Source of the DNA: Ochotona curzoniae
Lineage: Eukaryota; Chordata; Mammalia; Lagomorpha; Ochotonidae
Length of the DNA stretch: 64,000 bases
Direction of reading: 5' to 3'
NCBI RefSeq assembly: GCF_017591425.1
Contig: NW_024466512.1
Location: 20,079,501 to 20,143,500, forward strand
A program made the translations under genes and the position numbers. Each line of letters opens with the position of its first letter. The stretch's first letter is position 1. Positions 20,476-32,796 of the stretch are shown piece after piece. The notes beneath the pieces are model-generated. The model saw only the letters and a list, made by a program, of their open reading frames with translations, searched no databases and was not told the DNA's origin.

Positions 20476-22544
20476 CTGCGGTGGGGAGAGTGGGAGTGGG
20501 GCGCCGTCACCCGAGCGCCCTCAGAGTGCGCTGCCCCCTCCCATCCCGGCCGCCAGATGGCACAGACAACGTCCAGGGTGGGAGTTAGTGGGAGAAGGCA
20601 AGAAATGAGGCTGGACAGGGACCCCCATCCCAAGCTGTTTAGCAAAACAGTAAGACTGGAAGCACAGAGACCAAAAAGTTCAATTATATGATTACTTCCA
20701 AGTGCTAGGGAGCTAAACGCATGCTTTGCTGGTATGTATCTCAAGTTGTTTTTTTTTTAACCCTGGATCTTTTATCCCTAGCACCTGGCATCGCAAAAGG
20801 CACATCCTGTGGGCGACCACATCCTGTGGACGCGCAGAGGGAGCCCCACACAGGCCCCCCTTGGCATCGATTGCCCCCCAATCCTGACGGTTCCCTTTGG
20901 AGGAGGTTACCCTGGCCACTTAAGGACAGTATGACTGAGGGAACTTTATCCGAGAGACTCTTTTATTCCATGCAAGTAATACAACTCGTGCCTTGTAGAA
21001 AGTTCGACAGAACTACTGACGGCCGGACAGCCTGGTCCCCCACCCTCCCTGCCATGGCTGCATTTCTATTGGATAGATGACCTGCCAACCTTTTTACACG
21101 CAATTTTGGTTCCCTTTTTTTAATACTAAGATTGAGTCATGCTATATAAACACCAGTGGTTTCCAGCCTTTTACAGATAATAAATCACCTTGATGTATTA
21201 CCCATAAAGACGGTGATAGCTTTGACCTGTCTCACCGCAGGGGCAGGGGAGGGAAATACCTTCTCAGTCAGTTCTGTGCATTTCAGGGAATGGGTGACTG
21301 CACCAGCCACCAGCAAGGACTCCTGACTCAGGACCTTACCACACAGCTTTCCTTTTTCACAAACTCACCTTTCCCGTATCCCAAACACCTCCCATGTCCA
21401 TAACTGTGTCTACAACCACATTCTGTTCATGGCCTGCCCTCTGGAGGCTGCTAACTCAGAATGAACTAAGTGCCGCCTGCCGGGAGTCCTCCCTGGAGGT
21501 AGGCCCATGTCATAGGCAGCCGCCACAGGCAGACTCAGGATGGAAGTCAGCCCTGCCCAGTTCCCTGGACCACAACCTGCACTCCAAGGCTGTCCTGGGT
21601 TATGGAACCCCTATGGTAGTCGGGGGAAGTGGGGTGGGCAACTAGAGAAACACTGGGAGGGACAGTCTCTAAATCCTCCACTTCTGTTCTCCCCATCCGC
21701 TGCTTCTCTGTGCCTCTCAGGAGTGATGGGGTCTGCCCCCTGCACCCTCCCGACACATGCACACCCATCTTCCCCTCCAGAGAAGCCTCGTGGGGCCTGG
21801 CTGGTTGAAATTTCCTAGCATGGTGTTGGCAAGGAGGAGGGAGCCAACCAGAAAATACGATTATTCCAGGGAATTGATTCTGTGACAGCAACAGTGCAGA
21901 GATGCTGAGGGACCTGCAGACAGGCGGAGGCAGGGAGGAGCTGCCTGGCACAAGGGGCAAGGGAGGGAATAACAGCCGCCCACCTGGACCCCGGGGAGCA
22001 GCCACTGCTCTCCCACCCTCAGGGACTCCAGGCTTTGGCCCTTGGAACTCAGATGCTGGCGACAGAGAAGGTAAGTGATGTGAACAGCAGGGAAAAAAGG
22101 AATCAAGCACAACAGCCTCCAGGAACCATGTGGATCCCTACTCTCTTCCCCCCGCCACGCTCAGTTCAGGCAATGCAGAGCTGGGCACACTGTCAGGCAG
22201 AGCTCTGAAGAGGGCTGGGTAAGCTACCTTGGTCACTCTGCCCCTTCCACTAGGACATGCCCACTCTCATAAGCTCACCCACCCCAAGGTCACACTCATC
22301 TGCCTTCAAGCATTTCCTTCTCTTACCCCAGACATCAGCCCCCTGTGTTTACACCACCATCTCCTGTGCTGCCTCTGCACCCCAGGTTGAACAAAAAACC
22401 TCCCCACACACCTTCCCTCTTAGACAATGCACAGAGGCAGACGTGGGAGCCCAGATGTGCCCCGAGCAGCTCATCATCTCCCTTGATATGCACACTGTAC
22501 TTCTCAAGAACCACCTTTAGGGTTCTTGGGTAATCCAAATGCAT

Positions 22545-22775
22545 ACACTTGTAAGCATTAGCCTAGATTCAAATCCTAATCCTTCCATTTCCTGTATTGC
22601 AAAGCCTTGGACAAGCAGTAGCTCCACCTGCTGAGTTCCCTCTTCTTCAAGCAGTGAAAAAAGCATTTGAGTGACATCAAATCTCTATTCTATCCCTCTG
22701 CTTAGAAGGGCAGCTGTGAAGATTAAGAATAGGGGCACACTGTAGAGTACCTGGCACACAAGAGCCCTTGGGTTA
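22545..22775 (+). mobile_element. MIR SINE (ancient)
   Basis: Decayed MIR pattern in forward orientation: GATTCAAATCCTAATCC, then AAGCCTTGGACAAG, then GTGAAGATTAAGAATAGGGG and GAGTACCTGGCACAC. It resembles the mammalian MIR consensus but is heavily diverged. Confidence 0.65.
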
Positions 22776-24389
22776 CTGTAGGACGCCATAGGTATCACTT
22801 ACACACCACAAGGTTCAGTGCCCCGGTGGTGATCCCAGCCTGGGCTTAAGTGTCCAATCCAGCCCTTGCTGCTGACCTTGGCTAAGCTTTCCTCCCTGTC
22901 TCACCTCGAGAACCCTAGGATGCCTTGAAATGCTGTTGCTGTGCTTGGAGTGACATGGGAAGTCCCAGGCACCTACAAGGCCCCTGGCACCCTCAGAGAT
23001 TAATATTTACTTAATTGAGTCTGTTAGACTTCTCATCAGTCACAATAGGCACCCAAGAAATGCTCATGCAAGGAAATCTCTAAGACCAAAAGAAAAATCC
23101 CTTAAAAATCAAGCATAGAGGAGGAGGGAGGAAAGACAGAGGATGATGGAGAAGGGGTACAGGGAAAAACAAAACAAAACAAAACACCTTTGGTCTGGAA
23201 TTGAAACATGGTAGGTGGTGGGGGCAGGGCTGGGAGCTGCTAGGGCTCAGCTAGGCACTGACTGAATTGTGAAGGTCAATGCACAGCCCAAGGTTGTCTT
23301 CCCCCAACTTCCCCTCCACCCCTTGGGGTCAGGAGCAGCTGCAGGCAGCCAACAGGCTCCAAAATAACCACCCCTCAGTGGGCCCAGCTGTGCTGAGGCC
23401 CTGAAATAGAGGCGGAAACTTGAGCTGGAGGACCTGGTCGGAGAACACTGTGCCAACGGGATCAGCAAGTTCCCGGGCGAGGGAAGCAGCACCAAGGCAC
23501 AGGGAAGGGCAGGGTCCAGATGCCCAGGCCATGTGGCACAAGCTGGGGGACCAATCTCAGCTCGGGGACTTTGCCCTTGAGTCCCAAACAGTGGGGTGGC
23601 CCCACATGTAGTAGGAATGAGTGACGTGAGGGTGATGAGGACCTGTGGTTGCCCACTTTGAAGGTACTTATGATGGTGAGAGGGGACCCTAAGGCCTCCA
23701 GGCTGAGCTGGCTCCCTGCCGTGGCCCTCTTTCAGGGAGCAATGTGTTAATCTTCTGCTCCTGCCTATTTTGGTAGCTCTGCAACAATCCCTGGCCAGAG
23801 CTACAGTAACCAGCCCTCCTCCCCATACTCCCTGGCCCACTGCTTGCTCTGAGCAGGGACCAGGGAAGCCAGAAGTCAGCAGAATGGTTGAGGCTTCAGA
23901 GCAAGAAACACACCTTAGCTGCAAGCATGTTAGTACGTAGACTGAATGGGGCACCAAGAAAACACGTTTATCCTGCCCAGTACCCACTCAACCTTGGCTA
24001 GCATGCCCCTGGGGACAACAAGCTCACTACCTCCCAGGCTGCCCAGCCCATATCTTTGACTACTAGAAGGCTGTGCTCTGTGTAACTCCATCTCTCTGCA
24101 TCCAAGATCCACTCTGGATCTTCGCTTGCATAGCACAAATGTGCCTTTAAGAGAAAGATCTCCAATCGGGCTGAGTCCCTGAGTTTTGTGTCCTAGAAGA
24201 GACAGGAGAGCTGGGATTGCAAACCCTTAGCAAGCACCTGGACAGCGGCTGCATGGGGCCAGCTGCTGCCTGCAATGCCAGGTCACCAAGGCAAGGCCTG
24301 GGCCCTGGCACAGGAGCCTCCTTTGAAGCGGGGCCACCACTGGGTGGGAACAGTCTTTGTTTAGATTCTCACAGCTGGAGCCCTGGGTA

Positions 24390-24525
24390 ATCTTTAACCA
24401 CGGGTCAATCTGCAGTGCCGGGTGGGCTGTCGGCTATTTGCTGGCGCCTGTTTGGAAGGCGCTGCCAGCCCATTTATTGTCTCCATAAACATATTCCTGC
24501 TGGTGTGCAGCTGGCATGGGGTAGG
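24390..24525. other. Possible conserved non-coding element
   Basis: A non-repetitive segment with several classic binding-site cores: GGCGCC, GCCAGCCC, an AT-rich CATTTATTGTC and a CAGCTGG E-box. There are no transposon signatures. It looks unlike the surrounding neutral intron, but conservation cannot be judged from one genome. Confidence 0.25.
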
Positions 24526-25204
24526 CAGCAGGGAGGGTGAGGGGTTCTCTACCGCTCGGGGCAGCACCCTGAAACCCACACCACCTCCGCCCAGCTCCCT
24601 CTAAACCCGTCCATGGGGAAGCTGGGAAAGACAAACACGCTGTTTGAGGCTCTCAGAGGGAAGGGCAGACTGTCTCCGAATCACCGAGATCTTCCAGCCA
24701 CGCACACTTAGAGACGGGGTCATCAGGCTTAGCAGTTCTCAACCTTGTCTTCTTTAGCAGTAGATGCCTCTTATCCAAATGAGGAGCTGGCCTCTGTCAG
24801 TCCCCTGTGTTTCAGGGAGCCCTGGCCATAGAAGCACAGAGCTTGTGTGACTATCCTATCTGGACACAGCCCTGCCCGCCCCTTTCAGCTGCAGAGCTGG
24901 TTTAGGACCAGATGGTTCCTAACGCATGGTCGCTTAATGGGAGTTACACGTGGCTCCAGAACATGCATATTCACGCTGGTAGGAAAGCAGAGTGTTACCA
25001 CAAAGGATGGGGAATTAAGGTCAGGCAGACCCACCTGCATCCCAGGGCCTGGCTTGGGCGCTTGCTGGGACCCCCTGGCACCCTCTGGTCCTTGGTACCC
25101 CAAGCTCTCATTCACTGCTCTAAAAGTCCCAGAAGGACGGGGTCCTCACTCTTGAGCGGTAATCAGATGTTAACTGGGAGACAAGGCAAATGCGCATCTA
25201 AGGA

Positions 25205-25380
25205 CGCTAGAGGCCAAGTGCAGCCCTGGCTCCTGTGTTCAGATCACAGCTCCTCAAGCAGCTGTGTGACCTGGGCAAGTCACAGGGCCTCCTGGAACCA
25301 CTCATTCCTTGCCTGTAAAATGGGGGTACAAGCACCTGCTCTCCTCTGAGTGGAACAGTACATGGTACGACAGCCCCTGC
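25205..25380 (+). mobile_element. MIR SINE (ancient)
   Basis: A well-preserved MIR core in forward orientation: CAGCTGTGTGACCTGGGCAA, GTCACAGGGCCTCC, TTGCCTGTAAAATGGGGGTA, and a tail region with GGAACAGTACATGG. Confidence 0.85.
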
Positions 25381-25884
25381 TAATTCTTAGACTACAGTGG
25401 ATATCAGGCAGTCAGGAGAAAGGGCAGGGACAGTCAAGGAAGGCTTCTTGGTCAGGGAGGGTTTGGTGCATGATGCTGAAGCAACTGGCAGACCCTGGAG
25501 TAAGCAGAAAAGAAGTGCTTAGACTCGGAAGCCCCAAAAACGAGATGTTTTCATCAAAAAGAAAGGAAGATTGTCACAGGGGAAGAAAGGGATGGGCAGC
25601 ACCAACTGTTTCCCTCATCCCTCAAGCCGGCCCATGCTCCTTTAGCTAATATTTGCCTTCTGGCCCCTAGCAATAAACCACACCAATAAATATTGGTTTA
25701 GCCCAGGAAACACAAATCCAGATGGTAGTGTGGTCCTCGGATGGGGGCTCACGTGTGCCACTGGTGCTGCCAGGCGAAGGCACACCTTGGATGGGAGGCT
25801 GGAGCCAGGCCTCCCCCACCCACTGCTAGGTCTCATCCATCACTGTCCTCTGTGGGTAGGTGGGAGTCTCGTACCAAGCCCTGA

Positions 25885-26195
25885 GAAACATGCATGGGGA
25901 GGGATGAAGCAGACAGCCAGGAGCCCCTGTGACCTACATATCCGGGCACTAGTTCAAGTCCCAATCCAAGTCACAGTGGCTCCACTTCCCATCCAACTTC
26001 CTGCTAATGCACCTGGGAAATAACACAAGTGCTCAGGACCCTGCACCCATGAGCAGGACTCAGAGTTCCTGGCTTCTGGTTTCAGTCTGGCCTTTATATT
26101 CACTTGGGGAGTGTACCAACCAATGGAAGATCTCTCTGTCTCTTCCTCTCTCTATTATTCTGCATTTGCAATAAATAAAACAAACTTATTTTTAA
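25885..26195 (+). mobile_element. CSINE, forward, diverged
   Basis: CSINE blocks in order: CGGGCACTAGTTCAAGTCCC, GGCTCCACTTCCCATCCAAC, CTGCACCCATGAGCAGG, GAGTTCCTGGCTTCTGG, CACTTGGGGAGTGTACCAAC and GGAAGATCTCTCTGTC, with the tail GCAATAAATAAAACAAAC. Confidence 0.8.
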
Positions 26196-27149
26196 AAGTC
26201 TGAGCTCCCACCTATTGCCCTCCTGGTGCTCTGCCAGGCTTAGCCGTGATTCTTTTACTCTGCCAGCAGGGCTCCCTTGGCCCTGGGCAGGTCATCTTTC
26301 TTTTTTGCATTCCTTGCTTCCTGATTTTGAGACTCACCTGTGAAGCCCTCCTGGATTGTTTCACACACACAGTTAGTCTTACTCTTTAGATCATATTTAA
26401 CTGCAGAATTGGATGCAGGCCACCTCACATCAGTTACTGAGTTCTCCTCTTCAAGGAGAATGGTTGGGTCTGCCCTTCCTTGCCTGAGGGTGAGGACTGT
26501 ACCCTCCTGGGACTTTTAGAGCACGGTGAATGATACCTGAGTTGTTGGGGGCCCAGAGGAAAGGCCAACAATCCCTTAGACTTGGCATCCTGGCTGACCA
26601 GCTTTCTGCCAGGAGCCACTGGTGTTCATGTTTCTGAGTGCAGCAAGGAGACCTTGAACCCTGGGTAGGAGCTTATCTCTCCCAGTATTAATCACCCCAT
26701 AAAACCTGTGTTTACTTGGTTGCTGGAGGGCCCTTCTTCCTGGAGGTTCGAAGCTGTTATTCTTAGAGACATCAGGCCAGGCTTGGGCCAGGGTAGTTGG
26801 AAGCAGCAGAAGAGGGAGGCCTGCTGAACTGCAACTTGGTGCCCAGGTCACCCACAAGACCTACAGCAGGCCTGCCAGACCACAGCTGGCACCAGTATGG
26901 GCAGGGCAGACTGGTCAGTGTCTAGAGGAGGGGAGACTCTGGCCCTGGCCATGTTCCCTCCCATCTGTCCATGGTCTAATGTGCCTACCTGCCCTGTGCA
27001 CAGTGAGGCAGCCAGGATGCCTCTGGTCCAAGCAGCAGGTGCAGGCCAGAGTGAGGCGTGGAGGCCCACAAGTAGGCCTGGTTGAGAGCCCTACAGACAC
27101 TGGCCTGGGACAAGCACCCCAGGAAAGACAGCACAGCCTTGACAGACAG

Positions 27150-27260
27150 GAACTCTGTTCAGAGGAGGGGAGGGAGGCGAAGAGAAGCAGGAGCTGGAGG
27201 GAGCAGTGGGGACAGAGGAGCAGAGGAGGAGAGAGGATAGAGAAGGGAAAAGAGATTGAG
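27150..27260 (+). repeat. Purine-rich low-complexity tract
   Basis: A GA/GGA-rich stretch of about 110 bp with almost no pyrimidines on the plus strand. It is intronic in NEURL1 and could form triplex DNA. Confidence 0.6.
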
Positions 27261-29304
27261 TCAAGCCCCCAAAAATACAAACACTGGGAGGTGGCGGGGC
27301 AGGAACAGGGGTGTGGGGGAGGTAAGAAAAGGCAAGAGACCCCAAGACTGTTCAGGGGCACAGAGGAAGGAGCAGAGCAGCACACCCAGTTCACACCATT
27401 CCTGGATGGGCTGGTCTTTGCCCAAAATAAATAAATAACCCATGTAGGACGGGCAAAAGGAAGAGATATTTGATCTGCTAATTCAATTTAGGGCCCATTC
27501 ACAGTGTCTGCAAATGCCCAGGGTTATGGTGATCTACACCTGAGGTGGGGATCCTCCAGGCCTCAGCCACAGTGGGTGTACAGAGAGGGGCAGGCCAGGG
27601 CCGTGCACACCCATTTATAGTCAGAGAGGGGCCCTAGGCTAAGCCAGGCTCTTGGGGGTGGTCCTGCAGGCTATCCCACTTCTTCCCCACTCCCCCCATT
27701 CCCACCTGTCCTGACCCTCCTGGAACTTGCAAGCACACCCCAGGTTTTCTCTTCCAAGAAGCCCTCGTGGACACCAGCCTGCCTCACAGACCTCCACCTC
27801 CTCTGAGATTTCCTGCCTGTGATCTTGCTGCAAGGCACTGCTTTCAGCACTACGGAGTTCCCGCCTGGCCACATCCCTACTTGGGTAAACTAGGTCTTCA
27901 CACTGCTCTCAGTTTTCTCCCTGCTGAAAGGGAATCAAACACACTTTCTTCCTGGCCTGCCGCCGAGGAGCCCAAGGAACTGAGTGGAAACCCTTGGTAG
28001 CTGGGAGAGCGCCTGGCAGCACAGTGGGCCAAGTTTGCCCAGCATGCCAGTTCAAGTTCATCCCCATGAACCCCAGCTGTGTGTGCGAGCAGGGCTGGGG
28101 AACCCCTCACCCCATCTCCTCCCACACGCTTATACTCCCCCAACCCACCCTGCAAACAGCGCTCAGCATCCCCACAGCCAGGCGCAAGAGCCCACTCTGG
28201 CAAGGGGCCTGCCTGGGTAAAAAAGCACACCTCCTCCTTGCAGGCCTCCAGTCTCAGCAGAGTGCAAGAGGAGGCCCCAAGACTCGTCAGTGCCCGGCCA
28301 ATGAGAAGTGTGGGCCCCGCAGCAGGGGATGCAAAGGTGGACAAGAGAATCCCTCCCTGGGAGGGCCCCAGGCAGGAGGTGGCTTTTGCGCTGGGCCTTG
28401 AAGCTAGAATGGGAATGGCAAGGAGAAGAGCAAGTACACTCTCTCCACCTGTCCCACCCACCCACCCAGCACCAAGCCTGTGCCTTTCTCAAGGACACAG
28501 ACATTTTCCATCCTTCACCACATGGCTGAGCCTCAGGATAAGCCAATAGACTCACAGCAGCTTACAGATGGGAAGACTGAAGATGAGACAGAAGCAGGCA
28601 GACTCAAGTTCAGACTCAAGGCGTTAGGACCCCTTGAAGCATGAGGCCTGGTGTGGCGGCGGCACCAGGACACCAGGAAGGTGCTGACTCAGACCTGGGC
28701 TGGGCACCGGGAAGCTGCCTGTCAGGGTTTACCTACTGGGCACCTGCTGAAGTAGCACCTTGAGCATGCACAAGAACCCTGGCAACAGTTAATGACGACC
28801 CCCACATCTTCCAGAGTGGCAAACGGAGATCTCACATCCTGCAGCAGGTCAGGCCGGCTCCGGCGTGCGTCCACCTCAGCACTGCCCTGCCCACCTCTGG
28901 CACGGAGTGGCCTGCAAGTGCATGGCCCTGCCTACAGGGCCATCAGCCAGCGGCCTGGGCGCCCCCGTTCAGCTGCTGACACCTGGAACAGCCTGTCTCG
29001 GGCTCCTAACACATCACTGCGACTGCAGAAGCACTTTTATTGACTTAAAAAAACAGAAAGTTCCTAAACTATTCGTTAATAAAAACAGCCTCCTGATGTT
29101 TGGAAAGGCTTCTGGTAATTATCCATTCCTTTGTACTCTCACTGTCTTCTTCCTCAAATCAAAGTGTTCTCAAGAGAAGTGTTTCTAGACGCTGAAGTAA
29201 GAGAAGAGGGAAAACAGTTTCCCAGCTGCCTTTGTGGCATTTTTCTCTGCAGGGACAAGGGATAGGGATAGGAGGGCAGGAACAGGTCAGCAGTGGCTGA
29301 GCCC

Positions 29305-29420
29305 ACCCAGGACTGTGCTGGACAGTTTATTCACAAACCTGCTAGTTTACTCTTCCTGTTGACCCAGTCTACAGATGAGGAAGCTAGGGCTTAAGCAGGT
29401 TGGTGGCTGACTGGCTGCCT
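29305..29420 (-). mobile_element. MIR fragment, reverse
   Basis: Reverse MIR pattern: CTGTGCTGGACAGTTTATTC, then CTACAGATGAGGAAGCTAGG and GCTTAAGCAGGTTGG, corresponding to the MIR segment that reads TTTCCTCATCTGTAAAATG on the other strand. Confidence 0.55.
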
Positions 29421-30256
29421 TACACCCCAAGTCCACGAATGTGCACACACATTTGGGTGCAAGGCAGAAGGCTGCTGGACTGGGCTCGGGTGGCCTGGGT
29501 GCCTGTCCTCCTCTGCTGCCCCAGCCCCATGGGAGCCTGGGATGAGTCTCCCCGCAGCTCAGCACAGCCCCAGTACTGCGGCTGGCAAGCATCACCTTCA
29601 CACTGCAGGGCACCTGTGACACTCCCAGCTACACCCGCTTCTTCTATGTTTGTCTCTCACTCTCCTGCCAGAGCTGACCTGGCCAGCCCCAGTGGCGTCT
29701 TGGGAGCCACAGGAAGAGTCCTAGCCCCCCAGCACCCTCTGCTCTCCATCTGTCCTCCCAGAAAGCCTTGGAGTATTGCTGGAACACAGCCTCCTCCAAC
29801 ACCAGTGCCCCAGGACAGAGCTCCTGCTTCAGAGGGGCAAGACTCAGGGCTGGGTGCCGGTTCTCCTGCCTCCAGCCACAATTCCTAAACTGGAGCCTCC
29901 ACCTCTGGGAGTCCAACAGTGTAACCTGTCTCCCAGGAATGCTGAGGCAGCAGACAGTAGAGCAGGATCTGGCATGGAGCAAGCATGGATCAGCTTGAAT
30001 TCCTTCTGGGATGGGGGTCTTGACAGAGAAGGTTGCACTCTACTCAGAGGGGCTGCAGGGGTTCAGGAATGTCATCCACCTGCCAGAGGTGCAGGCTGGA
30101 AGGGATGGACTGGTATGGAGAGTTAGCCACACTCCACCCAGGTCCCCACGCCCAGTGGGATGGGGCAGCATCAGGCTCAGCAGCCAGAGGCCCAGGGCTG
30201 CACCCAGCACCCATGACAGGGAGGGAAAGGGGAGAGAAGAGGGGAGGGGCACTCAC

Positions 30257-30578
30257 CCAGCAGCTGGACACCCCGCGTGAGACCGTACACGTCCACCAGG
30301 GCCCAGAGTGGATCGGCCGTGCGGACTCCGTTGAAGAAGAGCATGGCAGCGGAATCATTGATGCGGTAGAAGACGTGGCCCTTCTTGTCCACCCAGAAGG
30401 CGATGATGTTGCCCTCGTTGGCAAACTCCTCGGGCAGTGCCTTGGCCCAGAAACCACTCTGGGACACGAGGTCGGGGCAGGCATACTTAGGCAACGAGTC
30501 AGGGTGGATGCGCGAAGGGTCCTTGCTGGTGAAGCCCAGACGCAGGGCACCGCTCCAGCAGCACTGCTTCCTTGTGAT
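30257..30578 (-). CDS. NEURL1: NEURL1 coding exon: second half of NHR1
   Basis: This 322-bp exon follows a CACCAG acceptor and ends one base into an Asp codon before GTGAGT. It encodes [100 protein letters not shown] and TRGVQLL. This is the C-terminal half of the first neuralized homology repeat. NHR1 is the module that contacts Notch ligand tails in the family. A few substitutions relative to human as I recall it (Arg for Lys, Tyr for His, Ala for Val, Asn for Ser) are conservative. Phase with both neighbours is correct. Confidence 0.97.
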
Positions 30579-30852
30579 CTGGTGGCACAGGATGGGGCAG
30601 TGGGCGAGGAGGGGCTCAACCCAGTGACCCCCTCCCCTGCTAGTTAGACGGGGAAGATGAGGGGCAGGGAAGCCCTTCTCTACTGACCACCTTTGGCACA
30701 CTCCCAAGGGTCCCACTACCACCAGCCTTTCCCTTCCCCATCTGCTCAGGGTGGGAGAAGCACCAGTGGAAGTGGCCATGCCCCTTTCAAGTCACGCAGA
30801 GAAGGTAGAGGTGGGGTGGGAAAGGTGGGGACAGCAGGAGTGGGAGGCCCAC
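30579..30852 (-). other. NEURL1: NEURL1 short intron (274 bp)
   Basis: A short GT-AG intron that splits the NHR1 domain. Its donor is GTGGGC and its acceptor CACCAG. No repeat or element is seen. Confidence 0.9.
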
Positions 30853-31094
30853 CTTCAGCCTGACTTGCTCATAGATGAGGACAGGCCGGTTGCTGAAAGT
30901 GATGGCATTGCAGAAGCTGGCCTGCCTCTTGACGGCCTTGTGGCTGAGGTCCATGAGGATCTGGGAGCCCTTGGTGTGCGGGTGGAAGAGCAGCGGCGTG
31001 GCTGGGAGCCCCCCACCAGGCAGCGCTGGCGGACAGTGCTTCTGTTTGTGGTGGCATCTGTGAGAGGGGACCGGGAAGGGACCCCCAATGGAGT
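30853..31094 (-). CDS. NEURL1: NEURL1 coding exon: first half of NHR1
   Basis: This 242-bp exon is the first shared coding exon. It begins after a TTCCAG acceptor with two bases completing Asp, then encodes 80 residues: [60 protein letters not shown] and [20 protein letters not shown]. The second half starts NHR1. In human the preceding exon is either the one beginning MGNNFSS or a shorter alternative; both should end with the G that completes the Asp codon. The exon at 44494-44527 ends exactly that way. Confidence 0.97.
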
Positions 31095-32049
31095 CTGGAA
31101 GGAAAAAAAAAACCCAAGCCAGAGTCAGACCTGATGAGACCAATAGCCCAACCCGTTTCCCCTAGGGCAGGGTCCCCTAAGGGCAGGGCCTGGGCATAAA
31201 TAGACATGGCTCTACTGCCCATTACTTCCACACTCGTGGCCACATTCTGCCATCCTCTCCTGCTACTACGCCCTAGTCTGGCCTGGTCCTTCACCCACCA
31301 CTTCCCACTTAGGTTCCCTTTACCCCATCCATATATGGCCATTTCACAGCACCATCTCCACTGGCACCCTGGCACCTCACTTTTCCCATTATTTCTTCCG
31401 TGAGCATGCAGTCCCCCTCTGCTGGGCACCCAGCTCCTTCCTAAATGCCACAGCTGCAGACAGGAAGCACTTATGGAGCCTGCCCTGTGGGAGCATGGCC
31501 CCATCCAGACAAACTGGAAGGCCTCCTGGAGAAAACACAGCAGCTCTGGCACTGGGTTGGCAAGGCCAGGCTGCAGTAGACCGTGGGGCTGTTACTGGGA
31601 GCCAGGAGGGATGGCAGGGGGGCAGTGTTCCTCTGGCCACCTGCCCACAGCCTGCCACCCAGGCCCACTGCTGTGCATCAGCCACCTGTGCCTGCAGTGT
31701 CTTGGACGTGGGATGGGAGCTCCATGCCATCCAGGACCCACCATGGAGCACCCAGCACTTCCTCCAATAACCCAGCTGGGACACACCTGGGAACACATTT
31801 GTAAATGCTCTACAAACTAGCCATGTAATGGTGGGGTGGAGGTGGCAGAAGGCGGGGAGCACAGGACTGGGTGCTCGGTGGGTTGTCACTAACTGAGTGT
31901 ACAATCCCAAGATAATCACTTCCCTTCTCAGACCTCTCCCCGGAAGCACAGATACACAGCCCCACCATGGGTCTGGGAGCTCAGGCCCATCAATATTCAC
32001 TTGCTTCTCCCCCCTTAGCCCTGTCCTGTCTTACATTCTCTTTTTCCTT

Positions 32050-32330
32050 GAAACATAAAAGGATAGAGAGAGCAAGTATTTTCATGCAGGGGTTCACTCT
32101 CCAGTGACCACAGGGCTCAGGCCTAGGCCTGGGCCAAAGCCAGGAGTAGAGGCCAAAATCAGGTGCTAGAGACTCAAGTCAGGTCTTTCATGTAGCAGGT
32201 AGGAACCCAGTGTTTGAGCCATCATCAGTGCCTTCAAGGGTCTGGCTTGGCCGGAGCTGGAGGTGGCTATGAATTCCCGGCACTCAGGTATAACACACAG
32301 GCATTTCCTTTGCTGTTAACCCACTAGGCC
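32050..32330 (-). mobile_element. Old CSINE-type SINE, reverse, decayed
   Basis: Reverse-orientation SINE remnants: GGATAGAGAGAGCAAG, GGTTCACTCTCCAGTGACC, GGGCCAAAGCCAGGAG, then a head-side TGCTGTTAACCCACTAGGCC. It is diverged; the borders are approximate. Confidence 0.6.
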
Positions 32331-32796
32331 ATACACCCACCCACCCCCTCCTGTCTTCCTAAGGAAAGAGAGCCATGGAGAATCAAAAGGAGGTGGAGGA
32401 GACAGCTACAAAATGTGACAAGAGGCCTTCTGGGATGCTTCACATTGTAGTTCTTCCAGACAGGAATTTAAGAATGCAGAGAGCTGGCTTGGCCAGCATC
32501 CGGCCTGCCCAGGGCCTCCCACTCCCTAGAATGGAGGAGGGGTTTCCAGGCAGAAGGGAGTGGGGAACGAGAGGATTGAGAAAAGCCAGGAAACTGCCAC
32601 CTGCTTGGGGACAACATTGCTGCCCTTGCTTCCTCAGCGACCCCCAGGTACCAGCCGCCTCTGCCCACCGACTTAGGGGCTCTCTAGGGTAGCTGCCTAC
32701 ACCCCAGGTGCAGAAGTGGCATGAGAAGGAGCCTATTCATCTTTCTTTCTCTCTCTCCTCTCAAATAAAATAAGGAAATAAAATTACATTTTTTTT

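Larger units (their letters stand above)
20476..30256 (-). other. NEURL1: NEURL1 intron (9.8 kb)
   Basis: The intron between the NHR1 and NHR2 exons. It contains MIR fragments (about 22545-22775, 25205-25380 and 29305-29420) and one CSINE (25885-26195). It also has an (AAAAC)n stretch near 23166-23188, a purine-rich segment (27150-27260) and an unannotated, possibly conserved non-coding segment (24390-24525). No additional exon is recognised. The 246-codon minus-strand frame at 23247-23987 has no recognisable domain. Confidence 0.8.

Noticed and set aside
19914..20608. Two overlapping plus-strand frames of more than 220 codons across the NEURL1 NHR2 exon
   Set aside because: They are antisense to a CpG-rich coding exon with few stops; composition is Arg/Ala/Gly-rich and resembles no protein family.
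23247..23987. 246-codon minus-strand frame in the NEURL1 intron, the longest not explained by an exon
   Set aside because: No domain or recognisable motif, no Kozak-quality start, low-complexity serine stretch; consistent with chance in GC-rich sequence. A tblastn search against mammals would settle it.
1..31094. Assignment to the paralogues SH3PXD2B and NEURL1B
   Set aside because: The linker, the polyserine region and the C-terminus match SH3PXD2A, the NHR and RING exons match NEURL1, and the tail-to-tail order fits the chr10q24 locus, not chr5q35.
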